Positions 48,386 through 57,684 of a DNA stretch of 64,000 nt are shown one piece after another. The number at the start of each line of letters is the position of its first letter. Positions within the stretch are counted from its first letter, which is position 1. The position numbers and the translations under genes were made by a program. A model generated the notes under the pieces. That model worked only from the letters and a program-made list of their open reading frames with translations. It did not search any database and was not told the DNA's origin. Origin of the DNA: Candidatus Thiodictyon syntrophicum (lineage in GTDB: Bacteria > Pseudomonadota > Gammaproteobacteria > Chromatiales > Chromatiaceae); contig NZ_CP020372.1 in NCBI RefSeq assembly GCF_002813775.1, positions 62,001 to 126,000 on the forward strand, read 5' to 3'.

Positions 48386-48417
48386 GTTCGGGACGGGGCG
48401 AATGCCCCGTCCCGCCG
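48386..48417. repeat. Palindrome family D, copy 2
   Basis: CGTTCGGGACGGGGCGAATG with CCCCGTCCCGCC; same hairpin as at 27174-27203. Confidence 0.82.
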
Positions 48418-48598
48418 CGAGAGGCCAGCGCACGGCTTGCAGTGCCCGGAAATTGCAACTGTGGCAGGCAACCTCTTTCAGCGCAAACAATTCCTCGCCC
48501 TGAATCAGGACGAGGCATTTCTTATCTCGTTTTCCTGGCTTGATACTCATTGGGTACGGTGGTTGAGTGTTTGACGAACCGGCAGTCGGGATACCCCC

Positions 48599-49324
48599 TT
48601 AAGGCTCGATGCCCAAAGCGCGGAGCCGCTCCGCCAGGCGATCTGCGCGCTCGCGCTCCTGCTCGGCCCGCGCCCGCTCCTGGTCGGCCCGCACGCGCTC
48701 ATCCTCGGCCTGCGCCCGCTCCCGGTCTGCCCGTGCGGCCTCCTGCCGCATGCGCTCAGCAAGCTCGACTGAACTCAAGAACCGCTGCCCTTGAGGATGG
48801 AAGATCTCCAGGCCCTCGCCGTTCGAGGCGAAGCGGATACCCAGCCGTGGGCTGGTCCAGCCCTTGATGTGTGCCATCCGGCGCAACCGACCGTCCTGGC
48901 GCAGCCAGACCTCCAGGAGGTTGCCGGGCGGATCGTAGACATAGTATTCCTCCACCCCGAACCCGTCGTAGAAGCCGAGCTTATCGGCCATCTCCTTGGC
49001 GCTGTTGGAGGGCGAGAGGATCTCGAAGACCACCTGCGGGGCGATCCCACCCTCCTCCCACTGTTTGTAGCAGCCGCGCCGCCCCTTCGGCCGACCGATT
49101 GCGACCATCACGTCCGGCGCCACCGGCCCCGCTACGCGCCGGTCGGGGACCGGGTACCACAGCAGGTCGGCGGCGACGAAGACCTGCGGGTCTTGAGCGA
49201 ACAGGATCTCCAGGTTCTCCTTGATCTTGACCATCCAGTCATACTGCTCGGTATTGTCCGCCATCGGCTGGCCGTCGCTTTCGGGATAGGGGTCGTCGGG
49301 ATCGAAGTGGGCGAGAGGATTCAT
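48599..49324 (-). CDS. Uma2 family endonuclease (DUF820)
   Basis: A 241-residue restriction-nuclease-fold protein of the Uma2/DUF820 family: APDVMVAIGRPKGRRGCYKQ, PQVVFEILSPSNSAKEMADK (the D-ExK-like core) and GVEEYYVYDPPGNLLEVWL. The last 45 residues form a charged coiled coil (repeats of RADQERARAEQER) common in these proteins. Function in the cell is unknown; the family is amplified in cyanobacteria and some phototrophs. The start at 49324 (MNPLAHFDPDDPYPE) is chosen; the open frame runs far upstream without protein-like sequence. Confidence 0.85.
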   Translation of the reverse strand: MNPLAHFDPDDPYPESDGQPMADNTEQYDWMVKIKENLEILFAQDPQVFVAADLLWYPVPDRRVAGPVAPDVMVAIGRPKGRRGCYKQWEEGGIAPQVVFEILSPSNSAKEMADKLGFYDGFGVEEYYVYDPPGNLLEVWLRQDGRLRRMAHIKGWTSPRLGIRFASNGEGLEIFHPQGQRFLSSVELAERMRQEAARADRERAQAEDERVRADQERARAEQERERADRLAERLRALGIEP

Positions 49325-49530
49325 GGGGCGGGTCGTCCTCTTGTAGGTCAAAGTGGAAGCATAGCGAATTGAATCCGAGCGCGGTAGGGCCGCGAGACGT
49401 GTGCGGTGGGCCGGGGAGGAGGCGAATTCGTTGGTTCGCGCAGCGGACCCGAGCCCGACGGTGCATTCGCCCCGTTCAGGACGTTTTTTCCGGGCCGACG
49501 GGCCTGTGTTAAGCTCCGGCGGCCCGGGCT

Positions 49531-49637
49531 GGACGGGGCATTCGCCCCGTCCATGACGTTTTCTCCGGACCTGGGGACTCGCGGCAAACATCCGCGGCGG
49601 AATGAACGTCCGGGACGAGGCGAATGCCCCGTCCCGC
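49531..49637. repeat. Palindrome family D, copies 3 and 4
   Basis: GGACGGGGCATTCGCCCCGT at 49531-49550 and GGGACGAGGCGAATGCCCCG at 49612-49631, each a hairpin; a degraded half (GCATTCGCCCCGTTCAGGAC) is at about 49463-49482. They fill the space between the Uma2 gene and the ion channel gene. Confidence 0.8.
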
Positions 49638-49705
49638 CGCGAGGGTCTTGCGCAATGCCGAGGATTTCGTCCAAGCCGCAACCGCGAAAGGTGGAGAACT
49701 GATCG

Positions 49706-50560
49706 GTGAGTTCCGCAAAGCAGAGATACGGAAGGCCGGAGGCGGGGTTGCGCCTGCGGCTGCACACGATCATCTTCGAGGCCGACACGCGCGCCGGCCG
49801 GGCGTTCGACCTGGCCCTGCTCGTCGCGATCCTGGTCAGCGTGTCGGTGGTGATCATGGACAGTGTCGAGCGCATCGCCGCGCGCTATGGTGACCTGCTC
49901 GAGGCGCTGGAGTGGTTTTTCACTCTCTTGTTCACGGTGGAATATGCCGCCCGCCTGTGGTGCGTTCGGCAACCGGCCCGCTATGCGCGCAGCTTTTTCG
50001 GCATCGTCGACCTGCTCGCGTTTCTGCCCAGCTACCTGGTGCTGCTGTTTCCCCATGCAGTGGCATTCCAGGGGATACGCGTCCTGCGGCTGCTGCGTGT
50101 CTTTCGGATTCTGAAGCTCGGTGCCTACATTACCGAGTACCGTGCCTTGGGACGGGCACTGCGCGGCAGTGCGCGCAAGATTCTGATCTTTCTCTCGGTG
50201 GTTTTGATGGCAGTGCTGCTGCTCGGGACCACCATGTACGTGGTCGAGGGCCCCGAGCACGGCTATACCAGCATCCCGACCGCCGTGTATTGGGCCATCG
50301 TGACCATGACCACGGTGGGCTATGGGGACCTGACGCCCCACACGGACCTTGGAAAATTGATCGCCTCGGTGATGATGCTGCTCGGTTGGGGCATCCTGGC
50401 CGTTCCCACCGGCATTGTCACCGCCGAAATGACCGCGCGGCGCTTCAACCGCCCGCCGACGACCCGCACCTGTCACGAATGCCTGAGCGAGGGACATGAG
50501 TCGGATGCCAGGTTCTGCAAGGACTGCGGGGCCTCGTTACCCGCGTATACGCATGACTGA
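49706..50560 (+). CDS. Voltage-gated potassium channel-like protein with zinc-ribbon tail
   Basis: A 284-residue six-helix ion channel. S1-S4 voltage sensor with Arg spacing RVLRLLRVFRILK (residues 125-137), pore loop with selectivity filter TVGYGD (203-208), S6 up to about 245. After the membrane part a short C-terminal domain has two Cys pairs, CHEC and CKDC, of a zinc-ribbon type. GTG at 49706 is used as start. It converges with the patatin gene; repeat E2 follows within four bases of the stop. Confidence 0.9.
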   Translation: MSSAKQRYGRPEAGLRLRLHTIIFEADTRAGRAFDLALLVAILVSVSVVIMDSVERIAARYGDLLEALEWFFTLLFTVEYAARLWCVRQPARYARSFFGIVDLLAFLPSYLVLLFPHAVAFQGIRVLRLLRVFRILKLGAYITEYRALGRALRGSARKILIFLSVVLMAVLLLGTTMYVVEGPEHGYTSIPTAVYWAIVTMTTVGYGDLTPHTDLGKLIASVMMLLGWGILAVPTGIVTAEMTARRFNRPPTTRTCHECLSEGHESDARFCKDCGASLPAYTHD

Positions 50561-50563
50561 GTC

Positions 50564-50620
50564 GTCGTTGTCGTTGTCGTAATCGTGGTCGGATTCTTCG
50601 ATTACGACAACGACAACGAT
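50564..50620. repeat. Palindrome family E, copy 2
   Basis: GTCGTTGTCGTTGTCGTAAT with CG, spacer TGGTCGGATTCTT, then CGATTACGACAACGACAACG. It lies between two converging genes, a possible two-way terminator. Confidence 0.87.
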
Positions 50621-50697
50621 TGCGACAGCGTACCCGGGATCTCGGTCACTACATCGGTCCCGATCGCACCCGCATTACCTGCTGGACTTGCATAATC

Positions 50698-51942
50698 TCA
50701 GCGTTGCGCCGTGTTGCTCTTGAAAGCAAAGCCCGGCGGTGTCTTTTGCCAGGGGTAACCCTTGGCCGCCATCTCGTAGCCCACGGCAAAGAGCTTGCGC
50801 ATATACTCGGTATCGAAATCCTCCTTGCGCTGCGCCGTGAAACTGTCCGGGATATAGGCCAGGTTGAAGTCGACACCATCGCGTTGGGTGGTGAGATAAA
50901 TGCGAAAGAGATCGCCGATCCCCTGGGTGTGGATCAGCGAGGAGATCGCCCGTCCGGCGATGGTCATGGTGCTGCGATCCACCTGCGCCCATTCCGGGTC
51001 CAGCCGGCTGTTGCGGATGATATAGGCCCGCCGCGCGCGCTGCGCGGTGCCGAGTTTACGCGCCCCCGCCCTGATATCGAGCGAGGGGGGGTAGACGAAC
51101 ACCTGTGCCGTGGCACCGCCGTCCACATGCATCTCCTGATAACGACGGCCGTCGACCTCGACATCGATCATGGTCGGGGGAAAGGCGCCGGGGATGGCGG
51201 CGGAGGCCACCATCAGGGTACGAAACAGTTCCAGTGCCTTGGGATCGCGGCTCGTCGCCAGCTTACTCAGGTTCCAGATGACCCCGCGGCGCGCATCGAG
51301 ATCCGTGGTCCCGACCAGGAGCAGGCGCCCCTTGGCATATTCGGCGGCGATGACATCCAGAAACGCCCGATCGACGTGCTTCGCGATCAGCTTCCACAGG
51401 GGGGCATTGTCGGCCATGGCGTCGCCCGTCAGGGCCACGATGAGGTTGCGCGGCTGGGCGATGTCCTTGGCGGAGATCGTCGTATAAACCTGCTTCAGCG
51501 TGGCGTCGTAGGTCGGCCCCGCAAAGGCGAAGGGGGCGGTCAGTGCCCCGGTGCTGACGCCGGTAACCAGTTTGAACGCGGGCCGGTTGCCGGCAACGGT
51601 CCAACCATTGAGCAGTCCGGCACCGAAGGCGCCGTCGTCACCACCGCCGGAGATCGCGAGGAAGACGGCCGGCGGCAGCGGACCGCGGTGACCCTGGCTG
51701 GCCAGGTAGGCTTGCTCGCGGGTGACGGACTCCGCCGCTTCGCGGGCCATCGCCACCTGATCCTGCGGGTTGCCGATGCGATACCGGATATTCTCCAGCC
51801 CCGGGATCTGCGCCTGATTCTGCAACCCTGGCGGAACGGCCGGTTGGCGGGTCAAGGTGGTGCAACCCTGGACGCATAGCAGGACGAGCAGCCCGATCAG
51901 TGTGGTGATCGCCATGCGCCCGTTCGGTATTTTCAGTCTCAT
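50698..51942 (-). CDS. Patatin-like phospholipase lipoprotein
   Basis: A 414-residue patatin-type acyl hydrolase. Lipobox LCVQGC with Cys27, oxyanion region SGGGDDGAFGAG (98-109), nucleophile elbow GVSTG with Ser130 and the DGG of the Ser-Asp dyad in MHVDGGATAQ. It would cleave phospholipids at the envelope. ATG 51942; no close neighbour on its strand upstream (PPK2 stops about 110 bases away). Confidence 0.9.
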   Translation of the reverse strand: MRLKIPNGRMAITTLIGLLVLLCVQGCTTLTRQPAVPPGLQNQAQIPGLENIRYRIGNPQDQVAMAREAAESVTREQAYLASQGHRGPLPPAVFLAISGGGDDGAFGAGLLNGWTVAGNRPAFKLVTGVSTGALTAPFAFAGPTYDATLKQVYTTISAKDIAQPRNLIVALTGDAMADNAPLWKLIAKHVDRAFLDVIAAEYAKGRLLLVGTTDLDARRGVIWNLSKLATSRDPKALELFRTLMVASAAIPGAFPPTMIDVEVDGRRYQEMHVDGGATAQVFVYPPSLDIRAGARKLGTAQRARRAYIIRNSRLDPEWAQVDRSTMTIAGRAISSLIHTQGIGDLFRIYLTTQRDGVDFNLAYIPDSFTAQRKEDFDTEYMRKLFAVGYEMAAKGYPWQKTPPGFAFKSNTAQR

Positions 51943-52053
51943 GAAGGTATGCTCAAGTTAGAGGCTCGTTGAGTTCGCTCATGCGCCGCCGATTATCATA
52001 CCGGAAGCGTCGGCGCTCGGTACCGCGCCGGTGGTCAGTCAGGGAATGTCGAA

Positions 52054-52911
52054 TCAATAGGTTTCCGCGATGAACTTGAAGGGATAATCAGGTTCCCGAT
52101 AGTCGTGGGGCTTCTGGCGCTGCGGCAACTCCACCCGGTCCCGCGGCAACTCCTCATAAGGGATCTGGTCGAGCAGATGGGTGATGATATTAAGCCGCGC
52201 ACGCTTCTTGTCGTCCGACCTGGCCACATACCAGGGTGCAAACGTGGTATCGGTGGCCGCAAACATCGCATCGCGCGCCCGGGAGTAGTCGTACCAGCGG
52301 CTGTAGGACTTGAGGTCCATCGGCGTGAGCTTCCAGACCTTGCGCCCGTCATTGATGCGCCCCTCCAGCCGGCGGGTCTGCTCCTCGGGAGTCACCTCCA
52401 GCCAGTACTTGAGCAAGATGATCCCGGAGTCCACCATCGCCTTCTCAAACAACGGCGCCAGGGCGAGGAATCGCTCGGTCTGCTCCTCGGTGCAGAATCC
52501 CATGACCCGCTCCACGCCGGCACGGTTATACCAACTGAGATCGAAGATCACGACCTCGCCCGCGGCCGGGAAGTGCGCCATGTAGCGCTGTACGTAAATC
52601 TGACTCTTCTCGCGGTCGGTCGGCGCGGGGAGCGCGACGACGCGAAAGACCCGCGGGCTCACGCGCTCGGTGATCGCCTTGATGGTCCCGCCCTTGCCCG
52701 CCCCGTCGCGCCCTTCGAAAACGACGCAGACCTTGAGACCCTGGTGGATGACCCACTGCTGGAGCTTGACCAATTCGACGTGCAGTCCCGCCAGCGCCGC
52801 ATCGTACTCCTTACGCTTTAGCTTCACTTTGACCTCCGATCCGCCGGCCTGCGCCTTCTCGATGGCAACTGGTGCCTTCTTCGCCTGTGCCTTACCCGAT
52901 TTTGACTTCAT
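52054..52911 (-). CDS. ppk2: Polyphosphate kinase 2
   Basis: A 285-residue PPK2. Walker A GRDGAGKGG (residues 67-75), lid region, Walker B EVVIFDLSWYNRAGVERVMG and the ending FKFIAETY. It phosphorylates nucleotides (GDP or ADP) with polyphosphate. The Lys-rich N-terminal 30 residues are variable. It follows the SulP transporter by 19 bases, so both probably form one operon. Confidence 0.93.
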   Translation of the reverse strand: MKSKSGKAQAKKAPVAIEKAQAGGSEVKVKLKRKEYDAALAGLHVELVKLQQWVIHQGLKVCVVFEGRDGAGKGGTIKAITERVSPRVFRVVALPAPTDREKSQIYVQRYMAHFPAAGEVVIFDLSWYNRAGVERVMGFCTEEQTERFLALAPLFEKAMVDSGIILLKYWLEVTPEEQTRRLEGRINDGRKVWKLTPMDLKSYSRWYDYSRARDAMFAATDTTFAPWYVARSDDKKRARLNIITHLLDQIPYEELPRDRVELPQRQKPHDYREPDYPFKFIAETY

Positions 52912-52930
52912 CGACTCGTCTCCGCTTGAC

Positions 52931-54685
52931 CTATACCGTCTGATCGATCCCGGTGCGCCCCGGGGATTGCTGTCTCGACCCTTCAGGGTGGCCCGACGCG
53001 CCCGCCTGCGACTGGTAGCGTTCCAACGCCGTCGGCAGATTAAATAGCATCCGTTCGCGACCGAGTGTCGTGCCGAGCGGCGAGCGCTGGACCATACCGA
53101 GCGCCTGCGGATTGAGCGCCACCAGCCAGAGCAAGCCGCCGCGGCTGCGCAGCCGCTCCTCGCCCTCGATCAGCATTTTGAGCGCCGAGTATTCGATGTC
53201 GGGCACCGCGCTGAAGTCGAGCGCCACGACCCGTGGCGCGGTGGCATCAATGAGTGCCCACAGCTGCTCGCCGATGCGCTGGGCGTTGGCGAAGAAGATC
53301 TGTCCCTCAGGGCGCACGAGCAGCAGCCCGGGGACGCTCTCATCCTCTGGATGGTCATCAGACCTTGGGCGAAACACGTCGGTGCCGGGCTTGCGACCGA
53401 GGACGTAGAGGCGGGGGTGGGCGGCCTGATAGGCCAGGGCGACCAATGAGACGATGATCGCCACCGCGATCCCCTTGAGCGTCCCGAGCAGCACCACCCC
53501 GGCACAGGCCGTCAGCGCCCAGAGGAACTCCATGCGCCTGATCCGCAGGATGTCACGGAACTCCGTCGGCTGGATCAGGCCGATCGAGTACACGATCACC
53601 ACGGCGGCCAGGGTCGCCTGCGGCATCAGCCCCATCAGCGGTGCGAGCAGGACCAGGGTCGCCACGGCGACCGCGGCCGTCGTCAACCCCGCGATCTGGG
53701 TGCGGGCCCCGGCGCGCCGATTCACCGCCGTCTGCGAGGTGCCGCCGCCCGCAGGCATGCAGCTGAAGAAACCGCCGACGACATTGCCGAGGCCCGTGGC
53801 CAGCAACTCCCGGTTCGGCGCGGGGCGCGGCTCGCCGCGCCCCGCGAAGGCCCGCGCCGCGGCGATGGACTCGGTGAAGCTCATCAGGGCGATGCCGAGT
53901 GCGCCGGGCCAGAGCTGCTCGACCAGCCCCAGGCTCGGCGCGGTGAAGGGCGGCAGCCCTTGGGGAATGTGGCCGACCGTCTCTACGCCAAGACTCTGCA
54001 GCGCGAGCAGGCCCGAGGCGGCAATACCGAGTGCGACGGCGACCAACGGTGCCGGGGCGCGCGGGGCGAACCGCTCGATCCCCACCAGGAGGATCAGCAT
54101 CGCGGCGCCGACCGCAAGCGTCGCCAGCGAGGTCTCGGGCAGATGGTGAACGAGCGCGAGCAGGTCTTGCAGGAACGAGCCCTTGTCGAAATGGATGCCG
54201 AGTAGCTTCGGCACCTGATCCAGCACGATGATGAGCCCCACCCCCGCCTTGAAGCCGGTCAGCACCGGCTCGGAGATGAAGCTGGCAACGACCCCCAGGC
54301 GCAGGATCGCGGCCAGGATCAGCATGACCCCGACCAGGAGGGCAAGGGTCGCGGAGGCAGTCAGCAGCCCCGCCGCATCCCCGCCCGGCACCACCAACGC
54401 GAGTTGGGTCCCGGTCAGGATCGCAAGCGTGGTGGTGGTGCTGACGCTCAATGGCCGCGAGGTCCCCAGGATCGCGTAGATCACCATGGGGACGAAGGCG
54501 GTGTAGAGACCCACCTCGACCGGCAGCCCAGCGACCGTGGCATAGGCCATGGCCTTGGGGACGACCACCGCCGCGGTGGTCAAACCGGCGACGAGATCGG
54601 GGCGCAGCCACTCGCCGCGGTAACCGCGGATCCAGTCGGGGACGGGCAGGCCGCCTTGTGAAGCGTTAGCTCCCACCGTATGCAC
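52931..54685 (-). CDS. SulP family anion transporter
   Basis: A 584-residue SulP permease with about 12-14 membrane helices (for example GLTTAAVVVPKAMAYATVAG) and a C-terminal STAS domain (residues 450-550, with RVVALDFSAVPDIEYSALKM). Substrate may be sulfate or bicarbonate; in a sulfur-oxidising phototroph either is sensible. Co-directional with ppk2. Confidence 0.9.
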   Translation of the reverse strand: MHTVGANASQGGLPVPDWIRGYRGEWLRPDLVAGLTTAAVVVPKAMAYATVAGLPVEVGLYTAFVPMVIYAILGTSRPLSVSTTTTLAILTGTQLALVVPGGDAAGLLTASATLALLVGVMLILAAILRLGVVASFISEPVLTGFKAGVGLIIVLDQVPKLLGIHFDKGSFLQDLLALVHHLPETSLATLAVGAAMLILLVGIERFAPRAPAPLVAVALGIAASGLLALQSLGVETVGHIPQGLPPFTAPSLGLVEQLWPGALGIALMSFTESIAAARAFAGRGEPRPAPNRELLATGLGNVVGGFFSCMPAGGGTSQTAVNRRAGARTQIAGLTTAAVAVATLVLLAPLMGLMPQATLAAVVIVYSIGLIQPTEFRDILRIRRMEFLWALTACAGVVLLGTLKGIAVAIIVSLVALAYQAAHPRLYVLGRKPGTDVFRPRSDDHPEDESVPGLLLVRPEGQIFFANAQRIGEQLWALIDATAPRVVALDFSAVPDIEYSALKMLIEGEERLRSRGGLLWLVALNPQALGMVQRSPLGTTLGRERMLFNLPTALERYQSQAGASGHPEGSRQQSPGRTGIDQTV

Positions 54686-54797
54686 TCCTCACTGTTTGGT
54701 CAACCGAGTTCTTGCCCCGCCCCTGCCGTTGGTTGGCACAGAGATCGGAGCCGCGAGCAGGCGAGACACCAGGGCGAAGACCATCGCGCTCGACCGT

Positions 54798-55229
54798 TCA
54801 GCGCCCGTTGAGCGCCTCATCCGGCCAGTAGCGGGAACCGGTCAGCTTGGCCGCGACCTTCCATCCCTTGCCGGTCAACACGAACACCGCCTTGCCGTTG
54901 GTGAACCGCAGCCCGACCTGCTTCTTTTCATCGCCCGCCATGGCGCCCACCGCGGCCGATGCGTCCAGGCCGTCGGCAACGAACGAATCGAAGCTGGCGC
55001 GGTCCTCGAACAGGATCACGAGCTGGGAGGCGAAGCCGCCGAGTCCAACGCTCAAGCCCGCGCCGGTGGTCGCCATCTTCATGTAAACACGCGAGCCGGA
55101 CTTGGCGTTGACCGCAACTCCGCGCCCGTAGCCCGCGACGACGTAGAAGCTCGCCTCCCGTTTGTCGAAAACCGCATAGCCGGCGCTCCGCTTGAACAAG
55201 GCGCGACTGCCCGGCTCCTGAGCAAACAA
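54798..55229 (-). pseudogene. SYLF/YSC84 domain protein lacking its N-terminus
   Basis: About 143 residues of a SYLF (Ysc84) lipid-binding domain: GYAVFDKREASFYVVAGYGR, VYMKMATTGAGLSVGLGG and FTNGKAVFVLTGKGW. The family in bacteria has a signal peptide and 30-40 further residues before this; here the frame opens directly at FAQEPGSRALFKRS without them. It is either 5'-truncated or started at a non-standard codon. Confidence 0.65.
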
Positions 55230-55263
55230 GAGAATGGATTTTCATCTGTCTAAAGACTCCGAT

Positions 55264-56493
55264 TCAATGCCCGCCAAAGACCAGCACCTGCATCGGCAGG
55301 AGCAGGGCCTGGATACGCAGGATCATCGCGTGCACGAGCCCGACGGTGTCGATGGCGTGCAGCCCGAAGCGGTGCAGCGCGCCGATATCGTTGGACTGCA
55401 GCGCCTCGTGATTGCTGGTATAGGCGTTGGCGATGCAACTGCCGCCCTGCGGTAGGGCGTCGAGCTGGCCCGGGTAGAGCGGCTCCATGATGACCGTAAT
55501 GGTGCCGGGGACGGCCATCTGCTGGACATCGAGCAATTGGTCGGTCTGGCGCACCTGGCCGGAGGCGATGACATTCTGGACCTCGGTCACGACCACCGGG
55601 ACGATCTTCCAGGGCATGGCGATACACGTGACCTCCCCGATCATACCCACCTTCATCACCTGCGCCTCGATCTGCCCGAACCCGGCCACCAGGCCCGTGG
55701 CGCGGCGCTCCGGCACCAGGATGCCGGCCGGCTTTATCATCGGGTTGACCACATCGCCCGGCCGCAGCGCGAACTGTTGCAGGACCCCGTCGGTCCCGGC
55801 CACGACCAAGGTCTTCTTCAGGTCGACCCGGGCCTCCTGGAGCGCCGCCTCGGCGCTCGCCTTCTCGGCCGGGAGCTCGACCTCGAGCGCCGACAGGGTG
55901 CCGGTGCGGGCCGCCACGGCGGCCTCGACGACCCCCTTTTGGGTGTCGACCTGTACGCGCAACCGTTCAATATCGCGCACCGCGACCGAACCGGGGCTGC
56001 GGCGCTGCACTTGCTCCCGGGCCGCGAGTTCGTCGACGACCTGCTTGAGCGACGCGCGCGCCTGCACGACCCGGGCGTCCGCCTCCGCCAACTGGGACTT
56101 GGCCCCGCCGATGGCGGCCTCGACCTCCGCGATCTTGCGCTGGGCCGTGGCCGCCGCCGCCTCCTGTTCGGTGCTGTCCAGCCGGAACAAGGGCTGCCCG
56201 GCCGTCACCCGTTGATTGAGCTCGACGAAGGTCTCGGCCACCCGGCCGACCTTCTCCGGCATGATGGTCACGGTGCGGAACATCGAGTTGGCGGCCTTGG
56301 TTGCGGGATGAAAGTAGAAGATGGTGGTGATCAGGCTGAGCGTCAGCAGCAGGCAGAGGGTGATCCCCCAGCGCAGCTCGAACCAGACGGTGAACAGGTT
56401 GATCTCGTGTCCCAGCCGCTTGCCCTGTACGAAGCGGCGATAGAGGAAGTCCGGCAGGATGGTCAGCATCGAACAGAGGAATAGCTCGACCAT
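55264..56493 (-). CDS. HlyD family membrane fusion protein (YiaV-like)
   Basis: A 409-residue protein with an N-terminal membrane helix (WGITLCLLLTLSLITTIFYF), a barrel-sandwich domain (VGRVAETFVELNQRVTAGQP), a long Ala/Glu-rich coiled coil (residues 105-220) and a beta barrel. It is the periplasmic adaptor type of efflux systems, but no inner-membrane pump gene is adjacent. It starts three bases after the DUF3302 gene, the same pairing as E. coli yiaW-yiaV. Confidence 0.87.
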   Translation of the reverse strand: MVELFLCSMLTILPDFLYRRFVQGKRLGHEINLFTVWFELRWGITLCLLLTLSLITTIFYFHPATKAANSMFRTVTIMPEKVGRVAETFVELNQRVTAGQPLFRLDSTEQEAAAATAQRKIAEVEAAIGGAKSQLAEADARVVQARASLKQVVDELAAREQVQRRSPGSVAVRDIERLRVQVDTQKGVVEAAVAARTGTLSALEVELPAEKASAEAALQEARVDLKKTLVVAGTDGVLQQFALRPGDVVNPMIKPAGILVPERRATGLVAGFGQIEAQVMKVGMIGEVTCIAMPWKIVPVVVTEVQNVIASGQVRQTDQLLDVQQMAVPGTITVIMEPLYPGQLDALPQGGSCIANAYTSNHEALQSNDIGALHRFGLHAIDTVGLVHAMILRIQALLLPMQVLVFGGH

Positions 56494-56496
56494 GGC

Positions 56497-56931
56497 TTAA
56501 ACCTCCCGCGGTTCGGTAGGCGGGGCCGTGCCCGGTGGCGGCGTCTCCGGGACCGCGGCCTTGACCGGAACCGGCGCCGGGGGCTCGGCGCCGCCGGCCA
56601 TCCGGTCGAGCGAACGGGCGATCGATACCAGCGGGGTCATGAAGTCCGGCATGGGCAGGAGGGCGAGCAACAGCCCGGCGATCCAGAAGGCGTGGTTGTG
56701 GGTGAAGAGCGCCAGCAGCGCCAGCACCGCGACGATCTCCATCTGCACCTTCTGCCCGCGATGCGCCATCTGCTCCGGAAGCGCATGGAGCTTGAAATAG
56801 AAGATGCCGATGCCGATCACGGCGAGCAGCACGAAAATGGTCATCACCACGAACAGCACATCGGTCTCCCCCGGCGCCGTGACGAAGGCGGGCAAGTGGT
56901 GCGTTGCGGCCGGGTGTAGCGGCTCCGCCAT
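56497..56931 (-). CDS. DUF3302-like inner membrane protein (YiaW-like)
   Basis: A 144-residue protein with two helices (LFVVMTIFVLLAVIGIGIFY, VAVLALLALFTHNHAFWIAG), the family-like loop FKLHALPEQMAHRGQKVQ, and a Pro-rich tail. Partner of the HlyD-type gene. Its start overlaps the stop of the remnant at 56931-57236 (TGATG). Confidence 0.7.
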   Translation of the reverse strand: MAEPLHPAATHHLPAFVTAPGETDVLFVVMTIFVLLAVIGIGIFYFKLHALPEQMAHRGQKVQMEIVAVLALLALFTHNHAFWIAGLLLALLPMPDFMTPLVSIARSLDRMAGGAEPPAPVPVKAAVPETPPPGTAPPTEPREV

Positions 56932-57236
56932 CAGTGTATCTCCAACTCGAACGTGTATAGGTCCGGACCGGGTTTCATACCGGTCCTTGTGGTCCTCGAG
57001 GTCCCGGTAGAGCTGGCCAGCGATGCAATCGAGCAAAAACCCCATTCCCGGCGGCCATCCCACCGACTGATCGGCAGGTCGCCGGGCAGGATCTCCGCGG
57101 CGACCATCCCGGCATAGTTGACCGGGTCCTTGGCGCCGCCGAACGCGGGAGCGTAGCACACTTCGGCGTCGTCGAGATCGTCGCTGGCTGCGCCCGGCTG
57201 GATGGCTATGGCCATGGCACTGATCGGCTTGTCCAC
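56931..57236 (-). pseudogene. Remnant of an FAD/NAD-dependent disulphide oxidoreductase
   Basis: Internal stretch AIQPGAASDDLDDAEVCYAP then AFGGAKDPVNYAGMVAAEIL is the dimerisation-domain signature of CoA-disulphide reductase/NADH oxidase-type enzymes (a YAPPFG-AKDPVN pattern). The remaining 90 % of such an enzyme is absent, and the C-terminal 30 residues here are unrelated. A decayed gene fragment. Confidence 0.6.
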
Positions 57237-57684
57237 CGCCCGCCGGTCCGTGCCGAGCGCTCGACGGCGTTGCCCGTCGAATCGTCGCGCTTGGCCTCTG
57301 CGTGGTCTCGCCGCTCGTGCAGTTGGAACCCAACCCCTGTCCGGACGCTCGGGGTCAGCACCCGTCGTCAGGCCCTCGCCCTTGGAACCTCGGGTGCGAC
57401 CCCCCGAGGTTGACCCGCGGGGGCTCGGGGGTGTCCAGGGTGCCTGCGAAGTCGGCCTATCTCGCCCTGTTGTGATAACCTGACCAAGGCTCGCAATGAT
57501 CCAACATGCTGCCGCAGGCCGAGCGGGAACGCGCGGACCCGGAGCATCCGCCTCCGCGCAACGCCTGATCTACCGCTTCGACCCGGCGGCGCTGCTGATC
57601 CAGCCTAAGCAGGATGGGGGAGCCGCGGCCCTGGATGAGGCTCCATCCGCCTGCTGTCGACCCTGTATCGCGCAAGGATCTATC
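57237..57684. other. Intergenic region, no gene seen
   Basis: About 450 bases between the oxidoreductase remnant and the beta-helix gene, divergent on both sides. It should hold promoters for both directions. Short GC-rich frames only. Confidence 0.4.

Noticed and set aside
49325-50497. Upstream extension of the Uma2 protein to 632 residues
   Set aside because: That part is antisense to the ion channel gene and shows no protein features; the family starts near 49324.
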